From Morganella sibonii (GTDB lineage Bacteria > Pseudomonadota > Gammaproteobacteria > Enterobacterales > Enterobacteriaceae), in NCBI RefSeq assembly GCF_040560245.1, contig NZ_JAKMWP010000012.1: 64,000 bases of DNA. One strand, written 5' to 3'. Within the stretch, counting starts at the first letter, position 1. The number at the start of each line of letters is the position of its first letter. The notes under the pieces are model-generated. The model saw only the letters and a list, made by a program, of their open reading frames with translations. It was not told the DNA's origin and did not search any database. Positions 15,188 to 24,792 of this stretch are shown here, piece after piece. The position numbers were made by a program, and so were the translations under genes.

Positions 15188-17218
15188 ATGAAATTAAATC
15201 CCGGTCAGCAGCAGGCGGTTGAGTATGTTCGGGGCCCCTGCCTCGTGCTTGCGGGCGCCGGCTCCGGCAAAACCCGTGTGATCACCAATAAAATTGCCCA
15301 TCTTATCCGCAATACCGGCTATCAGCCGCGGCAGATTGCGGCGGTGACTTTTACCAATAAAGCCGCGCGGGAAATGAAAGAGCGTGTGGCTCAGACGCTG
15401 GGCCGTAAAGAGACCAAAGGGCTGATGATCTCGACATTCCATACGCTGGGGCTGGAAATCATCAAGCGGGAATACAAAGCGCTGGGAATGAAAAGTAATT
15501 TCTCCCTGTTCGACGATCAGGATCAGCTCGCACTGCTCAAAGAGCTGACGTTTGATCATCTGGAAGAAGACAAAGATTTGCTGAAACAACTGATCAGTCA
15601 GATCTCCAACTGGAAAAACGCCCTGCTGACGCCGGAACAGGCAAAAGGGCTGGCGCGATCAGAGCGCGAACATACATTTGCCGAGTGTTACCGCCGTTAT
15701 GAGCTGCATCTGAGCAGTTGCAATGTGCTTGATTTCGACGATCTTATTACTAAACCGACGCGGTTGTTTGCCCGTGATGAGCAGGTGTGCGAACGCTGGC
15801 AGCAGCGTATCCGTTATCTGCTGGTGGATGAGTATCAGGATACCAACACCAGTCAGTATCAGCTGGTGAAGCTGCTGGTCGGCAAACGTGCGAATTTTAC
15901 TGTCGTGGGTGATGATGATCAGTCAATTTATTCATGGCGCGGCGCACAACCGAAAAACCTGGTGCAGCTGAGTAAAGATTTTCCGGAACTGCGGGTCATC
16001 AAGCTGGAGCAGAATTACCGTTCTTCCGGCTGTATTCTGAATGCGGCGAATATCCTGATCGCCAATAACCCGCATGTGTTTGAAAAGCAGCTTTTTTCAA
16101 ACCTCGGTTATGGTGATCCGATGAAAGTGATCACGGCAAATAATGAAGATCATGAAGCGGAGCGGGTGGTCGGGGAGCTGATCGCCCATCACTTTATCAA
16201 TAAGACCGATTATAAAGATTACGCGATCTTATACCGCGGTAACCATCAGTCGCGGATCTTTGAAAAAATGCTGATGCAAAACCGTATCCCGTACCGGATT
16301 TCCGGCGGAACGTCTTTCTTCTCCCGTCCGGAAATCAAGGATCTGCTGGCGTATCTGCGGGTGCTGACCAACCCGGAAGATGACAGTGCTTTCCTGCGCA
16401 TCGTGAACACACCGCGCCGGGGAATAGGACCGGCCACTATCCAGAAATTGGGGGAGTGGGCCAATACGCGGGACAAAAGTTTGTATCAGGCCAGTTTTGA
16501 TCTCGGCCTGGGGCAGACGCTTTCCGGTCAGGGACTGGCAGCACTGACGAATTTTACCGGCTGGCTGGCCGATGTGGAAAAATTGGTTGAGCGCGAACCG
16601 CTGATCGCAGTGCGTGATTTACTGCACGGCCTGGATTATCAGAGCTGGCTGTTTGAAACGTCTGCCAGCCCGAAAGCCGCTGAGATGCGGATGAAAAACG
16701 TCGATCAGCTGTTCAGCTGGATGGCGGAAATGCTGGAAGGCGATGACCTTAATGAGCCGATGACGCTGGCACAGGTTGTCACCCGCTTTACCCTGCGTGA
16801 CATGATGGAACGCGGTGAAGAGGCGGAAGAGTTGGATCAGGTTCAGCTGATGACGCTGCATGCCTCAAAGGGGCTGGAATTTCCGTATGTTTTCCTGGTG
16901 GGCATGGAAGAGGGGATTTTGCCGCATCAGTCCAGTATTGATGAGGATAATGTGGATGAAGAGCGCCGTCTGGCTTATGTGGGGATTACCCGCGCGCAGA
17001 AATCGCTCTTTTTTACCCTGTGCCGTGAGCGCCGCCAGTACGGCGAATTGATCCGCCCGGAACCGAGCCGGTTTCTCTATGAACTGCCGCAGGATGATCT
17101 GCACTGGGACGACGGCAAAAAAGTGGTGAAAACCGCCGAGGAGAAACAACAGACCGGGTTGCGCGGTGTGGCCGGGCTGAAGGCGATGCTGGCAAAGAAA
17201 AAGGAAGAAAACGGATGA
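15188..17218 (+). CDS. rep: ATP-dependent DNA helicase Rep
   Basis: A 676-residue superfamily 1A 3'-5' helicase (E. coli Rep 673) that helps forks pass nucleoprotein blocks and restarts replication. Walker A AGAGSGKT lies at 22-29, motif II is LLVDEYQDTN, motif III VGDDDQSIYSWRGA, and motif V/VI includes MTLHASKGLEFPYVFLVGMEEG and VGITRAQ. YSWRGAQPKN plus the lysine-rich C-terminus distinguish Rep from the UvrD at 48318. The region before the start has no strong Shine-Dalgarno. It is preceded by the accessory hcp patch rather than ppiC. Confidence 0.97.
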   Translation: MKLNPGQQQAVEYVRGPCLVLAGAGSGKTRVITNKIAHLIRNTGYQPRQIAAVTFTNKAAREMKERVAQTLGRKETKGLMISTFHTLGLEIIKREYKALGMKSNFSLFDDQDQLALLKELTFDHLEEDKDLLKQLISQISNWKNALLTPEQAKGLARSEREHTFAECYRRYELHLSSCNVLDFDDLITKPTRLFARDEQVCERWQQRIRYLLVDEYQDTNTSQYQLVKLLVGKRANFTVVGDDDQSIYSWRGAQPKNLVQLSKDFPELRVIKLEQNYRSSGCILNAANILIANNPHVFEKQLFSNLGYGDPMKVITANNEDHEAERVVGELIAHHFINKTDYKDYAILYRGNHQSRIFEKMLMQNRIPYRISGGTSFFSRPEIKDLLAYLRVLTNPEDDSAFLRIVNTPRRGIGPATIQKLGEWANTRDKSLYQASFDLGLGQTLSGQGLAALTNFTGWLADVEKLVEREPLIAVRDLLHGLDYQSWLFETSASPKAAEMRMKNVDQLFSWMAEMLEGDDLNEPMTLAQVVTRFTLRDMMERGEEAEELDQVQLMTLHASKGLEFPYVFLVGMEEGILPHQSSIDEDNVDEERRLAYVGITRAQKSLFFTLCRERRQYGELIRPEPSRFLYELPQDDLHWDDGKKVVKTAEEKQQTGLRGVAGLKAMLAKKKEENG

Positions 17219-17287
17219 GGGCGTTACGCAGAGTAAAATAGTCACAGTATGTGACGATAATATACTGAAAAAAGGCTCATAAAATTA

Positions 17288-17328
17288 AAGCCCTGATAAT
17301 GTCCGAAAACTGATAATCAGGGCTTATT
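17288..17328. terminator. rep/gppA convergent terminator
   Basis: A 10-bp perfect stem (AAGCCCTGAT 17288-17297, ATCAGGGCTT 17316-17325) with an 18-base loop lies between convergent rep and gppA. Weak T/A tracts on both sides make it a possible bidirectional terminator. Confidence 0.65.
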
Positions 17329-17333
17329 ATCTG

Positions 17334-18842
17334 TCAGCCGAGGGTGGATGGTTTCTGTTCTTCCAGCATAAGTGACCACTGCACATAACTCTGCCACTGA
17401 ATTTCCTGCTGTAATGCTTCTGCGCGCAGCGGATGCGATTGCTGCCAGCCGACCGGCAGTGTGACAATCAGCCCTTCGGCAGATGCCCGGATACGCAGCG
17501 ACGGCAGGGTGTCATCGCGGCGGCGGCTGGCAAAAATAATCGCCAGACGCAGCAGACGACACAGACAACCGGCTTCACGTGGTGTCAGCGCATTTTGCTG
17601 ATTGAGAGAATGGATATCTAGCGGGCCACTCTGATTGCGCAGCAGCACCGATAACAACCGGCGCTGTGCCGGTGTGAAACCGGGTAAATCCAGATTGCTG
17701 ACGAGGTAACCGGCATGCTCCGGACCTTTGCGGAAATCAACACTCAGTCCGATTTCATGGATCAGCGCGGCGCTGCTGAGCAGTTCACGACAGCGGATAT
17801 CCAGTTGCCAGGCGGTTGCCACCTGCTGAAAAAAATGATCCGCTAACTGGCGGACCCGTTTTCCCTGATCCGCATCGATCTGAAAGCGTTTCTGAATATT
17901 TTTCAGTGTCCGGGTGCGGATGTCCTGCTCTACCGGCAATTCCAGCATACCGTAGACCAGCCCTTCACGCAGTGCCCCTCCGGCGAGGGTCATGCCATCA
18001 ATGCCGAGTGTGTCGAAAATCGCGATAAGAATGGCCAGCCCGCTCGGAAACACAAGTGCCCGTTCCAGCGTCAGTCCTTCAATCTCCAGTTCTTCAAGTT
18101 TGCCGCACTCAATCGCTTTGCGTTTCAGCTGTTGCAGTTTCGGCAGGGTGATTTGTTCATCCATACCCTGAGCAATCATGATTTCCTGGAGTGCCTGGAC
18201 GGTGCCGGATGCCCCGACACACACCTGCCAGCCCTGCGCCAGAAGGGCAGGAGCGACCGGTGCGATAATATCGCGGGCAGCCTGTTCGGCACCGGCGAAA
18301 TTTTCTGTGGTCAGGGAACGATCAGTAAAATAGCGTTCCAGCCAGGTGACGCAGCCCATCTCAAGACTGAACAGTTCCGTGGTTTTGGTGCCGCTGCCGG
18401 TCACCAGTTCGGTACTGCCGCCGCCGATATCAACCACCAGACGTTTGTCTGACCCGCCGGTGGTATGAGCGACGCCCTGATAAATCAGGCGGGCTTCTTC
18501 CTCGCCGCGGATAACCGTGACCGGATGGCCGAGGATCTCCGCCGCTGTTTCCAGAAATTCACCGGCATTCCTGGCCAGACGCAGGGTCGCGGTTGCCACC
18601 ACGCGGATCCGGGAATCCGGGATATCCTGCAGATGTTCTGAAAACAGGCGCAGGCACTGCCAGCCGCGGGCCATTGCTGCCGGTGACAGGATATTATCTT
18701 TATCCAGCCCGGCCGCGAGACGCACTTTGCGTTTTACCCGCGACAGTACCTGAATACTGCCCGCGATCTCCCGTACCACCAGCATATGAAAGCTGTTGGA
18801 ACCCAGATCGATGGCAGCATAAAGCGAGGACGATCTCAGCAT
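17334..18842 (-). CDS. gppA: pppGpp 5'-phosphohydrolase / exopolyphosphatase GppA
   Basis: A 502-residue Ppx/GppA-family enzyme (E. coli 494) that converts pppGpp to ppGpp. The ASKHA-type phosphate-binding motifs AAIDLGSNSFHMLV (near 8-21) and VVDIGGGSTELV, plus GASGTVQAL, are present; the C-terminal half is HD-domain-like. It lies eight bases after rhlB and is probably co-transcribed with it, as in E. coli. Confidence 0.95.
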   Translation of the reverse strand: MLRSSSLYAAIDLGSNSFHMLVVREIAGSIQVLSRVKRKVRLAAGLDKDNILSPAAMARGWQCLRLFSEHLQDIPDSRIRVVATATLRLARNAGEFLETAAEILGHPVTVIRGEEEARLIYQGVAHTTGGSDKRLVVDIGGGSTELVTGSGTKTTELFSLEMGCVTWLERYFTDRSLTTENFAGAEQAARDIIAPVAPALLAQGWQVCVGASGTVQALQEIMIAQGMDEQITLPKLQQLKRKAIECGKLEELEIEGLTLERALVFPSGLAILIAIFDTLGIDGMTLAGGALREGLVYGMLELPVEQDIRTRTLKNIQKRFQIDADQGKRVRQLADHFFQQVATAWQLDIRCRELLSSAALIHEIGLSVDFRKGPEHAGYLVSNLDLPGFTPAQRRLLSVLLRNQSGPLDIHSLNQQNALTPREAGCLCRLLRLAIIFASRRRDDTLPSLRIRASAEGLIVTLPVGWQQSHPLRAEALQQEIQWQSYVQWSLMLEEQKPSTLG

Positions 18843-18850
18843 GTCAGCCT

Positions 18851-20146
18851 TCAGCGTTTGGTTCGGTTATTGTTATGACGCGGCCCGTTGCTGTTGCGGC
18901 GCGGCATATTGCGGCGGTTTTGACCACCTCCGGTGCGCGGCGGACGACGGCGGCGCTTCGGCACCGGCAGCTCAGTCAGCAGTGCATCGCTGTTGTATTT
19001 ACTGACCGGAATCGGATGTCCGGTATATTCCTCGATTGCAGGGAGGTTCAGTGCGTACTCTTCACAGGCCAGGCTGATGGAGTGACCACTTTCCCCGGCA
19101 CGTCCGGTACGGCCGATACGGTGAACGTAATCTTCACAGTCATCCGGCAGATCATAGTTAAAGACGTGCGTTACGGACGGGATATGCAGACCACGGGCCG
19201 CAACATCCGTTGCCACCAGAATATCCAGGTTACCGTGAGTGAAATCTTCAAGAATACGCAGGCGTTTTTTCTGCGCCACATCGCCGGTCAGCAGGCCGAC
19301 ACGGTGACCGTCAGCGGCCAGGTGTGCCCAGATATCTTCACAGCGGTGCTTGGTATTGGCGAAAATAATGCAGCGATCCGGCCACTCTTCTTCCAGCAGT
19401 GTCTGGAGGAGGCGCATTTTTTCTTCATTGGACGGATAGAATAACTCTTCTTTGATCCGGTGACCGGTACGCTGTTCCGGTTCAATTTCAATGTATTCCG
19501 GGTTGTTCATCTGTTCAAACGCCAGCTCGCGGACACGGTAAGAGAGTGTCGCAGAGAACAGCAGATTCATACGCTCGGCACATGGCGGCATATGACGGAA
19601 CAGCCAGCGGATATCTTTGATAAAGCCGAGATCGTACATACGGTCTGCTTCATCGAGAACCACAACCTGAATGGCGCTCAGGTCAAGACGACCCTGTTTG
19701 GCGAAGTCGATTAAGCGCCCTGTGGTGCCGATAATCACATCGACGCCTTCATCCAGCACTTTGATTTGTTTGTCGTAGCCGTCACCGCCGTAAGCCAGGC
19801 CGGTTTTCAGCCCGGTAAATTGTGACAGAGGTTCGGCATCTGAGTGGATCTGTACCGCGAGTTCGCGGGTCGGTGCCATAATCAGCGCACGCGGCTGATT
19901 GATTTTACGGCCTTCCGGTGCCGGATGAGTGAGTAGATGATGAAACGTTGACGTCAGAAATGCCAGCGTCTTCCCTGTTCCTGTTTGTGCCTGTCCTGCA
20001 ACATCCCGGCCGTTGATCGTCAGGGGAAGTGTCAGCGCCTGAATAGGCGTGCAGTTATAAAAGCCCTTAGAATCAAGTGCTTCTACCACTTTAGTATGCA
20101 AGGCGAAGTCAGAAAACTTCTTGTCTGTTAAATGTGTTTTGCTCAT
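18851..20146 (-). CDS. rhlB: DEAD-box RNA helicase RhlB
   Basis: The 431-residue DEAD-box helicase of the RNA degradosome (E. coli 421). The Q motif precedes FYNCTPIQALTLP; Walker A AQTGTGKT is at 53-60; DEAD is at 165-168; SAT is in LLFSATLSYRVREL; HRIGRTGRAG closes the core. The basic RGG/Arg-Asn-rich tail (RRRRPPRTGGG, then Asn/Arg repeats) fits RhlB. It is divergent from trxA across a 119-bp spacer. Confidence 0.96.
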   Translation of the reverse strand: MSKTHLTDKKFSDFALHTKVVEALDSKGFYNCTPIQALTLPLTINGRDVAGQAQTGTGKTLAFLTSTFHHLLTHPAPEGRKINQPRALIMAPTRELAVQIHSDAEPLSQFTGLKTGLAYGGDGYDKQIKVLDEGVDVIIGTTGRLIDFAKQGRLDLSAIQVVVLDEADRMYDLGFIKDIRWLFRHMPPCAERMNLLFSATLSYRVRELAFEQMNNPEYIEIEPEQRTGHRIKEELFYPSNEEKMRLLQTLLEEEWPDRCIIFANTKHRCEDIWAHLAADGHRVGLLTGDVAQKKRLRILEDFTHGNLDILVATDVAARGLHIPSVTHVFNYDLPDDCEDYVHRIGRTGRAGESGHSISLACEEYALNLPAIEEYTGHPIPVSKYNSDALLTELPVPKRRRRPPRTGGGQNRRNMPRRNSNGPRHNNNRTKR

Positions 20147-20265
20147 ATTTAGGTAGAATATCAGTTTAATGTTGCGTTACGGAAGTCTATCCGCTGAAAT
20201 AGGTAAATCCTATCATTAATTAATGTTAGACTAACCGGGTATCGTACAAATTTTGGAGTGGAACA

Positions 20266-20592
20266 ATGAGCGATAAAATTATTCACCTGACTGATTCCGT
20301 TTTCGAACAAAGCGTCTTAAAAGCAAACGGCCCTGTGCTCGTTGATTTTTGGGCAGCCTGGTGTGGCCCGTGTAAAATGATTGCCCCTATTCTAGACGAA
20401 ATCGCCGATGAATATGCAGGTAAAATCACCATCGCAAAACTGAACATTGATGATAACCCGCAGACTGCGCCACAATACGGCATCCGCGGTATCCCGACAT
20501 TGCTGCTGTTTAAAGACGGTGCGGTGAAGGCAACGCAGGTTGGTGCGGTATCCAAAACCCAGCTGAAAACGTTTATTGATAACAATATCTGA
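20266..20592 (+). CDS. trxA: Thioredoxin 1
   Basis: A 108-residue thioredoxin with the redox motif WCGPC at 32-36 (reactive Cys33 and Cys36), cis-Pro in RGIPTLLLF, and the buried Asp in VDFWA. Length and sequence match E. coli TrxA (109). It reduces ribonucleotide reductase, PAPS reductase and other targets. TTTTGGAGTGGAACA provides the ribosome site. Neighbours rhlB and rho are as in E. coli. Confidence 0.98.
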   Translation: MSDKIIHLTDSVFEQSVLKANGPVLVDFWAAWCGPCKMIAPILDEIADEYAGKITIAKLNIDDNPQTAPQYGIRGIPTLLLFKDGAVKATQVGAVSKTQLKTFIDNNI

Positions 20593-21065
20593 TAGTCGTT
20601 TTCAGTCTGTATCGCTAAGATGTCCTGCGGGAACGTGAATTAATCCTTGTTCACCCGCTGGACGTCTTCTCTGAAGCATGATAAGTTAGCGCCAGCTGAT
20701 CAGGTATCGCCCGAACTTCTTCTGACAGCATAGCATACTGACAACTCTGTAGTGTCTGAAAGTCTGTTATCTCCGGATACATCAAGGTATCCGATAGCCC
20801 GGTCCCTGTGTCCGGTTATCCCTCGGAGATAAATCTAATTTGCGGGAATGTCACCCAATTTGTTCTCCCAAATAGGATGTGCATCACATCTTGCCCTGTG
20901 CCGGGTGTTCACAGTCAGCCTTGCAGACGATTACCTGGAAATGCAAAAATATTCGTATTAACAGTGAAAATCGGTTTTGTAAAAAATTAACCTGGTAACG
21001 ATAACGTTACCGTATTATTCACGTTCATAATTCGAGATACACCCCGAGTCAAAGAACCCACCATT
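20593..21065 (+). promoter_or_regulatory. trxA-rho spacer and rho leader
   Basis: A 473-bp gene-free region. A large imperfect stem (GATGTCC 20619-20625 with GGACGTC 20660-20666, and GCGGG/CCCGC inside) follows trxA but has only a weak T tract. In E. coli the rho leader mediates Rho-dependent autoregulation; the C-rich, G-poor stretches here (for example around 20895-20930) could serve as rut sites. No convincing rhoL leader peptide was found. GATAACGTTACCG just before rho is a local dyad (GGTAACGATAACGTTACC, 20994-21011). Confidence 0.45.
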
Positions 21066-22325
21066 ATGAATCTTACCGAATTAAAGAATACGCCGGTATC
21101 AGAGCTGATTACTCTTGGCGAAAATATGGGGCTGGAAAACCTGGCCCGCATGAGAAAACAGGACATCATCTTCTCTATCCTTAAGCAGCACGCGAAGAGC
21201 GGCGAGGATATTTTCGGTGACGGTGTGCTGGAAATATTGCAGGACGGCTTCGGTTTCCTCCGCTCCGGTGACAGTTCATACCTCGCAGGTCCTGATGATA
21301 TCTACGTTTCTCCCAGCCAAATCCGCCGCTTTAACCTTCGTACCGGTGATACCATTTCAGGTAAAATCCGGCCGCCGAAAGAAGGCGAACGTTATTTTGC
21401 CCTGCTGAAAGTTAACGAAGTTAACTTCGACAAACCTGAAAACGCCCGCAGTAAAATCCTGTTTGAAAACTTAACTCCGCTGCACGCAAACCGTCGTCTG
21501 CGTATGGAGCGCGGTAATGGTTCAACAGAAGATTTAACCGCCCGTGTGCTTGATCTCGCCGCACCTATCGGCCGTGGTCAGCGTGGTCTGATTGTGGCAC
21601 CGCCGAAAGCCGGTAAAACCATGTTGCTGCAGAATATCGCAGCCAATATCGCACATAACTATCCTGACTGTGTGCTGATGGTTCTGCTGATCGACGAACG
21701 TCCGGAAGAAGTGACCGAGATGCAGCGTCTGGTTAAAGGTGAAGTTATCGCATCCACCTTTGATGAACCGGCTGCGCGTCACGTTCAGGTCGCGGAAATG
21801 GTTATCGAAAAAGCCAAACGTCTGGTTGAGCATAAAAAAGATGTCATCATTCTGCTCGACTCTATTACCCGTCTGGCCCGTGCCTACAACACCGTCGTAC
21901 CGTCCTCCGGTAAAGTACTGACCGGTGGTGTGGACGCCAATGCCCTGCATCGTCCTAAGCGTTTCTTCGGTGCTGCACGTAACGTGGAAGAGGGCGGAAG
22001 CCTGACTATCATCGCAACGGCACTGGTTGATACCGGGTCGAAGATGGATGAAGTGATCTACGAAGAGTTTAAAGGTACAGGTAACATGGAATTACACCTG
22101 TCCCGTAAGATTGCAGAAAAACGTGTCTTCCCGGCGATTGATTACAACCGTTCCGGTACACGTAAAGAAGAGCTGCTGACCACTCAGGACGAACTGCAGA
22201 AAATGTGGATCCTGCGCAAAATCATCCATCCGATGGGGGAGATTGACGCGATGGAGTTCCTGATTAACAAACTCGCGATGACGAAGACCAACGAAGAGTT
22301 CTTCGACTTCATGAAACGCTCGTAG
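21066..22325 (+). CDS. rho: Transcription termination factor Rho
   Basis: A 419-residue hexameric RNA-dependent ATPase, the same length as E. coli Rho. The N-terminal Rho domain starts MNLTELKNTPVSELI; the OB-type RNA-binding domain has GFGFLRS (61-67); Walker A APPKAGKT is at 178-185; LLIDERPEEVTEM and VVPSSGKVLTGG form the catalytic and Q/R loop regions. It is followed by an intrinsic terminator and then the ECA operon. Confidence 0.98.
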   Translation: MNLTELKNTPVSELITLGENMGLENLARMRKQDIIFSILKQHAKSGEDIFGDGVLEILQDGFGFLRSGDSSYLAGPDDIYVSPSQIRRFNLRTGDTISGKIRPPKEGERYFALLKVNEVNFDKPENARSKILFENLTPLHANRRLRMERGNGSTEDLTARVLDLAAPIGRGQRGLIVAPPKAGKTMLLQNIAANIAHNYPDCVLMVLLIDERPEEVTEMQRLVKGEVIASTFDEPAARHVQVAEMVIEKAKRLVEHKKDVIILLDSITRLARAYNTVVPSSGKVLTGGVDANALHRPKRFFGAARNVEEGGSLTIIATALVDTGSKMDEVIYEEFKGTGNMELHLSRKIAEKRVFPAIDYNRSGTRKEELLTTQDELQKMWILRKIIHPMGEIDAMEFLINKLAMTKTNEEFFDFMKRS

Positions 22326-22349
22326 CTGTTTGACGACACTTTATGACTG

Positions 22350-22378
22350 ACGCCGCATATATTGTGGCGTTTTTTTTT
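22350..22378 (+). terminator. rho terminator
   Basis: A stem ACGCC-x-CA (22350-22357) with TG-x-GGCGT (22363-22370) and an ATAT-rich loop is followed by a run of eight further T residues. It separates rho from wecA. Confidence 0.85.
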
Positions 22379-22510
22379 ACCGGTCATGCATGAAACCCCC
22401 GTATTACAGGGCGTGGTATGTTTCTTGCATGTATTATTTGCCTGGTTATGGCAGGTTCTGCACGGTGATATCCGCCGGCAGGGATAATAAAAATATCTGA
22501 AAGGGTTGCT

Positions 22511-23599
22511 GTGAATCTCACTATGTTAACTGAACTCCTAATCATATTTGTGTTCGCCACCGCTACGGTCTTTGTTGCCCGTAAGGCCGGCGTCGCTGTC
22601 GGTTTGGTGGATAAACCCAATTTCCGCAAAAAGCATCAGGGGCTGGTTCCGTTAGTCGGCGGAATTTCTATTTTTATCAGCGTCTGTTTTGCTTTTCTCA
22701 TCAGTGATGAGTTTATTGCGCATAAATTTATTTATCTCGGGTGTGCCGGTGCACTGGTGCTGGTCGGTGCGCTTGATGACCGGTTTGATCTCAGTGTGAA
22801 ACTGCGTGCTGGTGTTCAGGCGGTGGTCGCCATCATTATGATGGTATTCGCCAACCTGAAACTCGACAGCCTGGGTTATGCATTCGGGCCGTGGGAACTG
22901 ACACTCGGGCCGTTCAGCTATGTACTGACTCTGTTCGCGGTATGGGGCGCGGTGAATGCGTTCAATATGGTGGATGGTATCGACGGGCTGCTCGGCGGGC
23001 TTTCCTGCGTCTCTTTCGGCGCGCTGGGTATTCTGTTTGCCCTGAGCGGTAACAGTGGTCTGGCATTCTGGTGCTTTACGTTTATCGCCGCCATTCTGCC
23101 GTATATCTGCTTTAACCTGGGGCTGTTCGGCCGCCGCTTTAAAGTGTTTATGGGGGATGCGGGCAGTACATTGATCGGATTCACCATTATCTGGCTGCTG
23201 ACATCGGCGTCACAGGGCGGGGAACCGCATGCGATCAATGCGGTGACGGCACTGTGGATTATCGCTATCCCGCTGATGGATATGGTGGCCATTATGTACC
23301 GCCGTCTGCGCAAAGGAATGAGCCCGTTCTCACCGGATCGCCAGCATATTCATCACCTGATTATGCGTTCCGGGTTTACGTCCCGTGAATCCTTTGTGGT
23401 GATAACCCTTGCTGCAGCCGTATTGGCAGCTATCGGTATTACCGGACAGGTCCTCAGTTTCGTCCCTGAATGGGTGATGCTGGTTCTGTTCCTGCTTGCT
23501 TTTATTATGTACGGCTACTGCATAAAACGCGCCTGGAAAGTGGCCCGTTTTATCAAACGCCACAGACGCCGCGTGCGTCGTAAGTCGGTCACTCACTAA
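22511..23599 (+). CDS. wecA: UDP-GlcNAc:undecaprenyl-phosphate GlcNAc-1-P transferase WecA
   Basis: A 362-residue polytopic membrane enzyme (E. coli 367) that makes lipid I of ECA, and often primes O-antigen, by moving GlcNAc-1-P to undecaprenyl phosphate. Signatures: VDKPNFRKKHQG, the catalytic pair in GALDDRFDLS, NMVDGIDGL, the FMGDAGST loop and HIHHL, with about eleven hydrophobic segments and a basic C-terminus. It has a GTG start with AAGGG upstream. First gene of the ECA operon. Confidence 0.96.
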   Translation: MNLTMLTELLIIFVFATATVFVARKAGVAVGLVDKPNFRKKHQGLVPLVGGISIFISVCFAFLISDEFIAHKFIYLGCAGALVLVGALDDRFDLSVKLRAGVQAVVAIIMMVFANLKLDSLGYAFGPWELTLGPFSYVLTLFAVWGAVNAFNMVDGIDGLLGGLSCVSFGALGILFALSGNSGLAFWCFTFIAAILPYICFNLGLFGRRFKVFMGDAGSTLIGFTIIWLLTSASQGGEPHAINAVTALWIIAIPLMDMVAIMYRRLRKGMSPFSPDRQHIHHLIMRSGFTSRESFVVITLAAAVLAAIGITGQVLSFVPEWVMLVLFLLAFIMYGYCIKRAWKVARFIKRHRRRVRRKSVTH

Positions 23600-23627
23600 A
23601 TTTTTAACCACAGAGGCACATGTTGAT

Positions 23628-24683
23628 ATGCGTTCAGAAAATACTCCGGACCCGCAACAAACGCAGTATGACCAGGAATTAGATATCCGTGCGTTATTTA
23701 TGTCGTTATGGCGCGGAAAATTATGGATAGCCGGAATGGCGGTTGTGTTTGCGCTGGTTGCACTGGGTGCCAGTTATTTTATGCAGCAGAAGTGGAACTC
23801 CACGGCGATTACCGACTATCCGACAGTTAATAATTTAGGCGGATATTATTCGCAGCAGCAATTTATGCGCAATCTGGATACGCATCTGAATGCCGCACAG
23901 GAATCTTCCGCACTGCTGCCGATCCCGAATGAGGCGTACCAGGAGTTTATTACCCAGGCGGCCTCTTACGATACCCGCCGGGATTTCTGGTTACAGACGG
24001 ATTACTACAAGTCCCGTATGGAAAATGATGCCAAAGCGGATGCGGCACTGCTGGACGAAATGATTAATAACATCACGATGACCCCGCGTGATGACACGAA
24101 GAAACTGGTGAATGACACACTGACGCTGACGGCGGAATCCGCGGCCGATTCTGCGAAACTGCTGAATCAGTATGTGGATTTTGCCAATGCGCGGGCGGCT
24201 CAGAATCTGAATGATGAGCTGAAAGGCGCATGGGCAACCCGGACGCAGTCACTGAAAGCGCTGGTGAAACGTCAGAATATGGTGGCGGAATCACTGTATC
24301 AGCGTGAAACCGGACAGCTGAAAAATGCTATCGCAGCGGCACAGAAACAGGGGATCAGCCGCAGCCGGACAGATGTACCGGCGGAAGAACTGCCGTCATC
24401 CCAGCTGTTCCTGTTAGGAACGCCGATGTTACAGGCGCGTCTGGAGACACTGGAAGCGGCCGGACCGGAGTTTGACAAAGACTACGAGCAGAACATTGCC
24501 ATGCTGTCGACGCTGAATGTCGGTCCGGCACTGGAAGATAACTTCCGCGCCTACCGCTATCTGCGGACACCGGATGAGCCGGTAAAACGTGACAGCCCGC
24601 GCCGCGCCTTCATGATGATTATGTGGGGCTTTATCGGTGCACTGACCGGTGCCGGTGTGGCACTGGTTCGCCGCCGTCCGTAA
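23628..24683 (+). CDS. wzzE: ECA chain-length regulator WzzE
   Basis: A 351-residue polysaccharide co-polymerase of class 1 (E. coli WzzE 348). It has two transmembrane segments (about 34-53 and 326-345) around a long periplasmic helical domain, and the Pro/Gly-rich PRRAFMMIMWGFIGALTGAG before and within the second segment. It sets the modal length of ECA chains with WzyE. Confidence 0.94.
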   Translation: MRSENTPDPQQTQYDQELDIRALFMSLWRGKLWIAGMAVVFALVALGASYFMQQKWNSTAITDYPTVNNLGGYYSQQQFMRNLDTHLNAAQESSALLPIPNEAYQEFITQAASYDTRRDFWLQTDYYKSRMENDAKADAALLDEMINNITMTPRDDTKKLVNDTLTLTAESAADSAKLLNQYVDFANARAAQNLNDELKGAWATRTQSLKALVKRQNMVAESLYQRETGQLKNAIAAAQKQGISRSRTDVPAEELPSSQLFLLGTPMLQARLETLEAAGPEFDKDYEQNIAMLSTLNVGPALEDNFRAYRYLRTPDEPVKRDSPRRAFMMIMWGFIGALTGAGVALVRRRP

Positions 24684-24703
24684 ACGGCAGCGGCAGAATA
24701 ACC

Positions 24704-24730
24704 GGCCGGGGCGCTGTTCCCGGCCTGTTT
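24704..24730 (+). terminator. Terminator-like hairpin, wzzE-wecB
   Basis: A 7-bp GC stem (GGCCGGG 24704-24710, CCCGGCC 24719-24725) followed by TGTTTTAA in the 109-bp wzzE-wecB gap, the longest gap in the operon. The U tract is short, so partial termination or processing is more likely than a full stop. Confidence 0.45.
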
Positions 24731-24792
24731 TAAGGCGGGTAACCGCCACCGGCCGGAAAGCCGGATATCATATAAAATAAAAGAGAATCTCA

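Noticed and set aside
20808..20990. A 60-codon open frame between trxA and rho as a possible rhoL leader peptide.
   Set aside because: Its length and sequence do not resemble the short E. coli RhoL peptide, and there is no convincing ribosome site.
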